64,000 nt of DNA, taken from assembly GCA_014898425.1 (NCBI GenBank), contig RCSZ01000010.1, forward strand, positions 620,001 to 684,000. The letters run 5' to 3'. The position numbers and the translations under genes were made by a program. The notes beneath the pieces are model-generated. The model had not been told where the DNA came from. It did no database searches and worked only from the letters and a program-made list of their open reading frames with translations. The DNA is from Botryotinia globosa. Lineage: Eukaryota > Ascomycota > Leotiomycetes > Helotiales > Sclerotiniaceae. Of the stretch, positions 57,065-64,000 are shown in pieces. The number at the start of each line of letters is the position of its first letter. The stretch's first letter is position 1.

Positions 57065-59601
57065 CTACCACGTCTCTTGTATATATCTCTTTAACCTCTC
57101 CAGATTCGCGATGAAATACTCCGCTTCCTCCATACTCATACCTGCATGAATTTGTAAAACGCTCAAGAAAGCACATCTCACAGCCTTGGGCATCCCACCC
57201 GAGCTACCACAAACATAAATCATTGCTGTTTGTTTCGTGAGCAAATCTGCAAGTTCCTTTCCTTGTGCTCTAATCTCATCTTGTACGTAAATTTTCTGTT
57301 TCTGATCTCGTGAGAAAACCGGACTTGTATGTACATGATCTTTTACTTGAGCCGATTCCCATTCATTAGCAAAGAAGTAATCGGCGTCGTGATTGCGTCC
57401 ACCATATATAAGATGGACTTTTCCGAACTGTACCGTGCCCTCCCTTGTATTTTTAATTTGTTTCAAGCGCTGTAAGATCAATGATCGTAGAGGTGCGATT
57501 CCCGTACCTGCACCGACTAAGATGAGGGGAAGTTTGGGCACAAGCGGGGGTACTTTATAAAAAGAAGGGTTCGCATTGTACTGGATGGTGAGATTTGTTC
57601 CCTTGGGAAGAGTGGCTAGATAACGGGAACAGAGACCATTGCGAACCTTTCGAAGAATGGTGCGGTATTTGACAATGGCGACTAGAATTTGGAATTGATA
57701 GTCTTTGAAGGGTCTAGTATCATCGACGTTTCCGTAATTGTTCAATTCTTTAGACTTTTGGGAGTATTTTTCTGGCACTACGCTGGGTTTGTGAAAGTCG
57801 CCACCGGAACAGATACTAAATTCGCGACCTCGGATCACAGGGAAAATGGTGATGGCATGTTTCCAAGGAAGCTTGACGCTTGGGAAATCCTGAAGACATT
57901 CAAGAATGCTGCGACGAGGACGAGTGGTGTAATCGTAAAGTTCGTCGGTGTAGAGAGGATCTCGAAACTCAAGGAGGCGTTCTTTGTGTGTAGGATCATT
58001 TGTATAACCGGCCATAAGCTCGAAGAAACGGCGTTTGGGAATGGCGTGAAAATCAAGACTATGAATCAGTAACTCTCTGAGTGTTTGTTCGTCTCCAATC
58101 TTATTGAGACCATCTGGGGCCATTATCAAGTTTTTCGCGCCGAACCAATCTGGTGATTTTGGTTTAAAGTGCAACTTCAGATCCGCAACATCGTTCCATC
58201 CCATCAGATCAATGAGAGTTTGGACATCTTCAGGAAAGTTTTTGGGATAAATTGATATGGTATCTCCAGGATCCAACATGAAATCTTTGCCTCTAAGCTT
58301 GAAGGTGATCTCGCGAACATCCTGCCAGTGGCCTGAAGGAGTGACGCGCTTGTTGGCTTCCATAGTGACAATGAGTGGTGAACGATTCTTTTTAATCCCT
58401 TTTAAAAGTGCGGGTGGGGGCAATACATTGTCATCTTCTGGTTGCTCTTTGTCGAAATCGGTCAATCGATTCGATGGTGGTCCTGGTGCGTCAAAACCAT
58501 TATCAAATCTTATCCCAGATTCCAGGCCAAATTTATCTGCCATTATCGCTGTGTTTGGGACGGAGGATTGATGAGCTTGAATATCGGCGTCTCCAAGTGT
58601 GTCTGGATCAGTAGAGTTTTCAGATAAGTTGGAAGCTTCCAAATCTTTGGCAAGAGCAAACTTGTTATTTAATGTATCAAATTTTGTTTGACCATTGTCA
58701 TCTGTACGTTCAAGCGATGAAATTGATTTCCCAAGACCCGTAGAAGAATCGTTTGCCAACTCTAGCCAGTATTTTGGGGGTAGAAGGACATCATCAGGAA
58801 TTGGATCTAAGCCATCTGGCAATGGATATGATTCGAGGAGTTTCTTCCTAAGGTCAATATACCAAGAGAGGAAAGTCCCATCAATACTATTTATGTTAGC
58901 AAGTCAGGCAGGTACAAAGATTGGGATGAAAGGCATAGAGCAACTTCTACCATAGAGTGTATACACAAACAGTTTCCAATATAATTCAAAAAACGCTTCC
59001 CAGAGATAGAATTCCACTTACCCTTCATCATGTTGTTCATCTGCTTCACCTCTAGGATATATTTCATTCCCACCCAGCTGCGCCAATCTTTTATGTAGTT
59101 TACGAGAGGCAAAATTGAATCTGAAGAGTTGTCAGTATATCATTCTATTTGGCAAGTGCCTTTCTTTCCCCCTTGCACTCTACATGACTTTTATTCCACA
59201 CTTTGTACCTACTTTGCATAGGAACTATCACCGAGACCAAAAGTGGTAAAGTTCACGTGACTCAAACAATTGGGAGGCAAACGCTTTCTCAAAAGACTAT
59301 TCCAACATTTCCGTGCATTCTTTGGAAATTCTCCTTGACCTGTAGTTGACAATGTAAATATAACAAAAGTGTACTTTGACAAATCTCTCTATTATATACG
59401 AATAAGTATAAACTGGTTAAATTCGGGGAAGAAAGTACATACAATATCAACCTCATCCATCTCACACACGCTCGTCATGAAATGAAGTCTTTCTGTAATG
59501 CGTCCCAATTCTTCGGCCACATCTTGAGAGTTTCCAGTTTCCGTTCCATAAAGGATAAGTGCGCTCCTATCATGCCGTTGGCCATTGAGTATATCAGACA
59601 T
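57065..59601 (-). CDS. TAH18: NADPH-dependent diflavin oxidoreductase TAH18 (NDOR1 homolog)
   Basis: Exons 59601-59443, 59388-59213, 59120-59022 and 58886-57065; introns 54, 92 and 135 nt, frame intact, 751 aa. Tah18 passes electrons from NADPH through FAD and FMN to Dre2 in cytosolic iron-sulfur protein assembly. An N-terminal flavodoxin domain (about 10-165) has GTETGNSQD (FMN phosphate loop) and STTGQGEFP. A low-complexity linker with Asp/Asn/Pro follows (about 200-310), absent from the smaller yeast protein. The FAD domain has GREFSICSGG (about 499), and the NADPH domain has VGAGTGIAPLRS (about 600) and VCGSSGGMP (about 704). It ends with Trp, as expected for a flavin-stacking aromatic. 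The start is the first ATG in frame with the flavodoxin domain. Confidence 0.95.
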
Positions 59602-61290
59602 GGGGGACAATTAATTGATTGATGATTGTTTGTGACAATGGCAGTTATCAATGTATGACTCGATAATATTAAATTTACAGTCTCCCAGTCGATAAGAAAA
59701 ATAAATTTTTGGTCACTGTTAACCTTATCAAAGAAGAGCTGCATGCAAGTCACGAGATGTTGGTTAGTTGGCTGTTCAAGTCGCATTTCATTCAACATAC
59801 TGCTTACAGCACGAACAACACATAGAGTAGCTGGAGATATTGATACATGTACTCCGTAGCAATGGATGATCTACATACCTACCTAGGTACTTTATTACTC
59901 GAGATTCAAGTCGTTCTAGAACCTGATTTGATGTCAGACAAAGAAAGACTCAAGTTATTTAGGTATGAATCATCTAGCTATCAAACCTATCAAAGAATGC
60001 CCTACTCATGTCTTGTTATTTTCTTGATCTTCTTGTACTGTCTCGAGACTGTGTACAGTACAGTAAAAGTATTGTCCTGTATTCAAATCACATGATAACA
60101 CATCAAGCATTCAGTGACAGCATTCATGACCTGGTGGACAGCATTCACGGACGGGAAATTCTATTGATCCATACATGGGTAATAAGTACCCAGGCAGAAG
60201 TAGCTATCAGGGAGGTACTAGGTACGTCTTTCCCAAATAATGCTCTTGACCATATATAGGTAGACAAGTAAACAATCGCCCAATCGCCAAGTCATTAATC
60301 CTTCCCCTTTTGTGATATGACTGATCTTTCGCCATTTCTCCATGTTATGTGGCATCCATGTTATGTGGCATCCATTCGAGAACAGCATCGAATCTCACAC
60401 CGTATGCTGGCTTTTTCTCAACGTGATAACACCCTATTGTAGATTCTCTTATTACTCCGGGGTTGTACCTTTGTTCCTGAATACCTAGCCAGCAGAAGAT
60501 ACCATACATTTCAATATCTCATCGTTTTACGCCATGATTCCTCCTTACATAGGCATCTCCTATCTTGCTATATCCCTATGCTGATCATGTCAACTTAACG
60601 ATGAGTAGAATGTAGAATACAGAATACAGAGGACAGAACACAGAGCATACATATATATATCCTGGTAATCACAAATGGAATAAACTCATTCATTCCTCTC
60701 TACCTCCTATCTCACCATCCATATCCCCCTGTTCATTCAATATCAAACCTCCTTCTCACCGTACCACCCGTGCCACCTGCCAACTGCCAATGGCCTGCCA
60801 CCTTATCAATGATTCTGCCCTTCCCTGGCCAATTGATCCCGACCGTCTTCCTTCTCACAGTGGATTTCTGCGTTGCGTCGAACCTTCTGTCTAATCTAAA
60901 AATTCTCTAATCGAATAGAATCCCCATTTCCAGCCCTGTTCAGCCACTGGCTCTAATCCAATTACGGTAAGTGCCACTCGCTAAGATGCGGCTGCCCCAG
61001 CGATTCCATTGGAATTTGATATATTCTGCCCACTGCGCAATCCCGACTTCTTTCTCCCTTTCCTTTTGAACACCTCAACTTCAAGAATTCCATCAAGTGT
61101 CAATCACAACCAAACCTCAACCAACTTCCCCAAAACCAGACCACTAGGGCACCTAGCTACCCTTTTCCAACTCCCCCAATTTGTTCAGAGAGTATTAAAA
61201 CACACTCCCAGCAAACGTCGATCAATTTTCAATTCAATTCAAGCTTCTACTCAGTCTTAACTACCACATACCATCAAATCAATCATCATC
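59602..61290. other. Divergent intergenic region with a 16-nt duplication
   Basis: 1.7 kb between TAH18 and the RRM protein. A perfect direct repeat of CATGTTATGTGGCATC lies at 60341-60372 (two copies). A pyrimidine-rich run near 61035-61075 could be promoter DNA of a well-expressed gene. No protein gene is supported. Confidence 0.5.
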
Positions 61291-62652
61291 ATGTCTAGCA
61301 TCGTGGAGAAAGTTTCTGACGCCGTCACCGACGTTACTGCCGCTCTTGGCAACACATCCATCTCTGACAAGCCCGCCGAGACCACCACTGGTGAGAAGGC
61401 TGCCAACACTACTACCGACAAGGAAGCTGTTTTGGCCAGTGCTGCAGAGGGAAGAAGACTTTACATCGGTAACCTCGCATATGCGACCACCGAGGGGGAG
61501 TTGCAAGCCTTTTTCAAGGGATACTTAATGTAAGGATTACCTCTATATTCACTTTCACACGCCATCTTCAACGTCGCCTTCATTTTCTGTCAAAGCTCGT
61601 ATGCCACCTGAAATCAGCAGATGCTGGGAAGTTGCGAGTATCTCTGCACTTTCCGAATATGTTTGATTGGTACCCTTTTTACTACACGAGCTAATACTTT
61701 GATACAGTGAATCCACCTCTATCCCAAAGAACCCACGTACTGAGCGTCCAGTCGGATATGCTTTCGTCGACCTCTCTACCCCAACCGAGGCCGAGCGTGC
61801 TATCTCTGAGCTCTCTGGAAAGGAGATCTTGGATCGCAAGGTCTCTGTTCAACTTGCTCGCAAGCCAGAGACAAACGACAAGACTGAGACTGCTGCAAGC
61901 GGAGGAGAGGGTCAATCTGGCGGTGAAGGTGGACGCCGCAGACAATCTGGCCGTGGACGTGGACGTGCCCGTGGACGTGGAGGACGCCGCAACAACGCTG
62001 TAAGTTTTTTTGGAAGGTTACATTTCCCAGGAGAACAATTTACTGATATGACTACAGTCCCGTACTGAGGAGGGCGCTACCGAGACACCTGCTACCACTG
62101 AGGTTCTTCCTTTGACCGAAACTACCAACCAAGCTACTACGGAGTCCAAGGAGGCTAAGCCACAAACTAGTCGCCCACCCCGTGAGCGTCGCGAGCGTGG
62201 CCCACCAGCTGATGGAATTCCATCCAAGAACAAGGTCATGGTTGCTAACCTTCCATATGATCTCCACGAGGATAAGGTATGTTCAAAGACAGCCTCTTTC
62301 GTATGATATACTAACAAAATTGTAGCTCAAGGAACTTTTTGCCGTCTACGAGCCAACCTCTGCCAAGATCGCCCTTCGCCCAATTCCCCGCTTCATGGTT
62401 AAGAAGCTCCAAGCCCGAGGTGAACCCCGTAAGGGTCGTGGCTTCGGCTTCGTTACTTTATCTAGCGAGGAACAACAACAAAAGGCCGTCGCTGAGATGA
62501 ACGGAAAGGAAATCGAAGGACGTGAGATCGCCGTCAAGGTCGCCATCGACAGCCCAGACAAGACCGATGATGATGTCAACGCTGGCTCTGCTGATGCCAG
62601 CGCCGAGACTGCCGCTGCCCCACCAGCCGGTGCTGAAACCGTTTCTGCTTAA
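61291..62652 (+). CDS. SBP1-like RNA-binding protein, RRM-RGG-RRM
   Basis: Exons 61291-61529, 61708-61999, 62058-62276 and 62326-62652 (introns 178, 58 and 49 nt), giving 358 aa. The first RRM (about 55-133) has RNP2 LYIGNL and RNP1 VGYAFVDL. Next comes an Arg/Gly-rich segment (RRRQSGRGRGRARGRGGRR, about 155-173). The second RRM (about 235-330) has VMVANL and GRGFGFVTL. The tail is Ala/Pro/Asp-rich. The RRM-RGG-RRM order is that of yeast Sbp1, a translational repressor and mRNA-decay factor that binds eIF4G through its RGG box. Here the first intron is notably long (178 nt) for this window and splits RRM1. The RGG segment likely undergoes arginine methylation, inferred from family. Confidence 0.9.
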
Positions 62653-63748
62653 GCAGGAAACGTTGCATGATGTGAATGAGAGGAGACTTCTACAGACCTG
62701 CAGATGATAGACTAATGCATTGCTATGCGTTGCTTTTGGACCATTGTCGACGCGTTGTGGAAGTTCTCATAGGAAAGGATGGATTTGCTCCTTTGATTTA
62801 CTCAATGGATCGATCATCTTTTTCACGATTTTCTTTTTAGGTGGACATATGAATACTAACTCGGTGGATTTGTTAATGGCGTCTAAATAGATCTTTGGGC
62901 TTCTACGCTCTTTCTTTCCGACAGACTTGACTTTTTTCATTTCCGAGTATGGATTCATAGTTCTTCATGACTCTTTTTTTCAAAAACTATGTCTTATTAC
63001 AATTTTGCTGGCATTCTGTGGGTGTACACTAGATTTTTTTCTGACGTGCTTCCATATGGGATGGGTGGGCATGGAAAAATTATTGATTAATGATTGATGA
63101 CAACCCTATCATTATCAGATCAATGATAATAACGTGAAGGATTTTACCAGCAGAATGATATCTTTCTCAAGTGACATGAAAATTGATGACGTGACCTAAT
63201 GTGCTTCTAGCTACGGTAAACCTTTGATAAAACCCACTGTCTCTGAATTTCTGGATAAAACCTGCTTCCTTCCCCATTTCGATCGTTGAGCACCTACCCT
63301 TCTTAAATCGGTTGCCCCTTTTTTCTCAAAACCCAAGCCAAATCCTTACATTCACGATACCTAGGTAGGCATTGAACCTTGGATATTGATTGGTCTAGAT
63401 CTCATTTAGCGTGGTTTGACCTCCATTGCGCGAACACTCCCAAATTTAGATCCTCAATTCCCCTTTGTACAGCCCCACCACATCAATACTAGAAGCGATC
63501 TACTCGTACATACGACGATAAACATCCATAACCATTCATACTCGTACATACCAATCGATAATTTAATTACTCTCACTAAATCCTCGACGCTCGCGCAAGA
63601 CACTCAACAGCTGAGAATACGTCACTGAGCAATTGAAACTTGGAGCGCAAAGACGCCTGAGTAGGCAATTTTATCGACAACGGGACCTGGAGAGATTAGA
63701 GGGACAGAAAACACACAGTCAGCAATTGATCCAACGCCAATAGTAGAA
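62653..63748. other. Intergenic, no gene supported
   Basis: 1.1 kb with the 3' region of the RRM gene and the promoter of the ArfGAP gene. Short frames (for example plus 63416-63628) are incidental. No repeat seen. Confidence 0.5.
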
Positions 63749-64000
63749 ATGACTTCAAAGGCTATGTGGGAGGTTGATCCGGAGACAAGGTCAAAGGTAA
63801 TCTCCTCTTTACGGGGCGCCCATCCATGAGCGCAGATATCCATTGTCTCGTTTCTACAGAACTCATACTAAACATATCTTGAACTCAGCTCCTTGATATC
63901 TCCAAAACCAATGGAAACGAACGATGCATCGACTGCGGCGCACCTTCTCCTCAATGGGCTTCACCAAAATTCGGCGTTTTCATCTGTCTATCTTGCGCTG
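63749..64000 (+). CDS. GCS1: ArfGAP protein, GCS1-like, cut by window end
   Basis: Exon 1 is 63749-63796, then a 92-nt intron, then exon 2 from 63889 to the window edge. The assembled start reads MTSKAMWEVDPETRSKLLDISK, followed by a complete first half of the ArfGAP zinc finger: Cys29, Cys32, Cys49 and Cys52 with the family's C-x2-C-x16-C-x2-C spacing, and the diagnostic DCGAPSPQWASPKFGVFIC context. ArfGAPs stimulate GTP hydrolysis on Arf GTPases during vesicle coating at Golgi membranes. Two in-frame ATGs (63749 and 63764) are possible starts; the second gives MWEVDPETR, closer to the yeast and human starts. The catalytic arginine finger lies beyond the edge. Confidence 0.9.

Noticed and set aside
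1..64000. CRISPR arrays, rRNA operons, bacterial operon signals, transposase or reverse-transcriptase genes
   Set aside because: None was seen; the sequence has eukaryotic intron structure throughout, and the tandem repeats present are simple micro- or minisatellites.

Overview
The window reads as nuclear DNA of a filamentous ascomycete. Genes carry short introns (mostly 42-100 nt) with GTAAGT/GTATGT-type donors, CTAAC/CTGAC branch points and YAG acceptors. There is a HET-domain gene relic, secreted Ser/Thr-rich proteins, and a mitochondrial tyrosyl-tRNA synthetase of the long Pezizomycotina form. The AT-rich spacers and gene content would fit a leotiomycete of the Botrytis/Sclerotinia kind, but that placement is inference. 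Twenty-four protein-coding genes (two cut by the window edges), two protein pseudogenes, one intron-containing tRNA gene and one tRNA-like fragment are called. Splice models were built by hand, and total exon length was checked to be a multiple of three for each complete spliced gene.

Layout. 1-17 kb: an edge-truncated unknown gene (-), an F-box/LRR-like gene (-), an orphan gene (-), a secreted GH79 glycosidase (-), succinate-semialdehyde dehydrogenase (+) with a GATA-rich promoter, and a convergent pair of paralogous unknown genes (12.7-16.3 kb). 17-28 kb: a coiled-coil orphan (-), a membrane-anchored alpha/beta-hydrolase (-), a six-exon GH36 raffinose synthase/SIP-like gene (-), mitochondrial TyrRS (+) and an aromatic amino-acid decarboxylase (-). 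28-43 kb: a carboxylesterase relic, a Cys/Trp-motif protein (-), a five-exon DUF427 mini-gene (+), NSE1 of the SMC5/6 complex (+), a broken HET gene with a CAACAACCA microsatellite, tRNA-Asn, a secreted protein (-) and a coiled-coil protein (+). 43-57 kb: a mucin-like secreted protein (-), a GPI-anchored wall protein (+), a head-to-head pair of F-box-like paralogs, a small secreted protein (-) and a second GH36 gene whose C-terminus is swollen by minisatellites (+). 57-64 kb: the diflavin reductase TAH18 (-), an SBP1-like RRM-RGG-RRM protein (+) and the start of a GCS1-like ArfGAP (+).

The genes do not form one cluster or pathway. Housekeeping genes (TyrRS, NSE1, TAH18, RRM protein, ArfGAP) alternate with accessory material: duplicated F-box-like and orphan families in inverted pairs, duplicated GH36 genes, secreted proteins and decaying HET and esterase genes. 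The strongest leads are the two inverted paralog pairs, the contrast between the compact and the repeat-expanded GH36 gene, the GATA-site inverted repeat before the GABA-pathway dehydrogenase, and the CYT-18-like features of the mitochondrial TyrRS. No convincing new multi-gene system was found.
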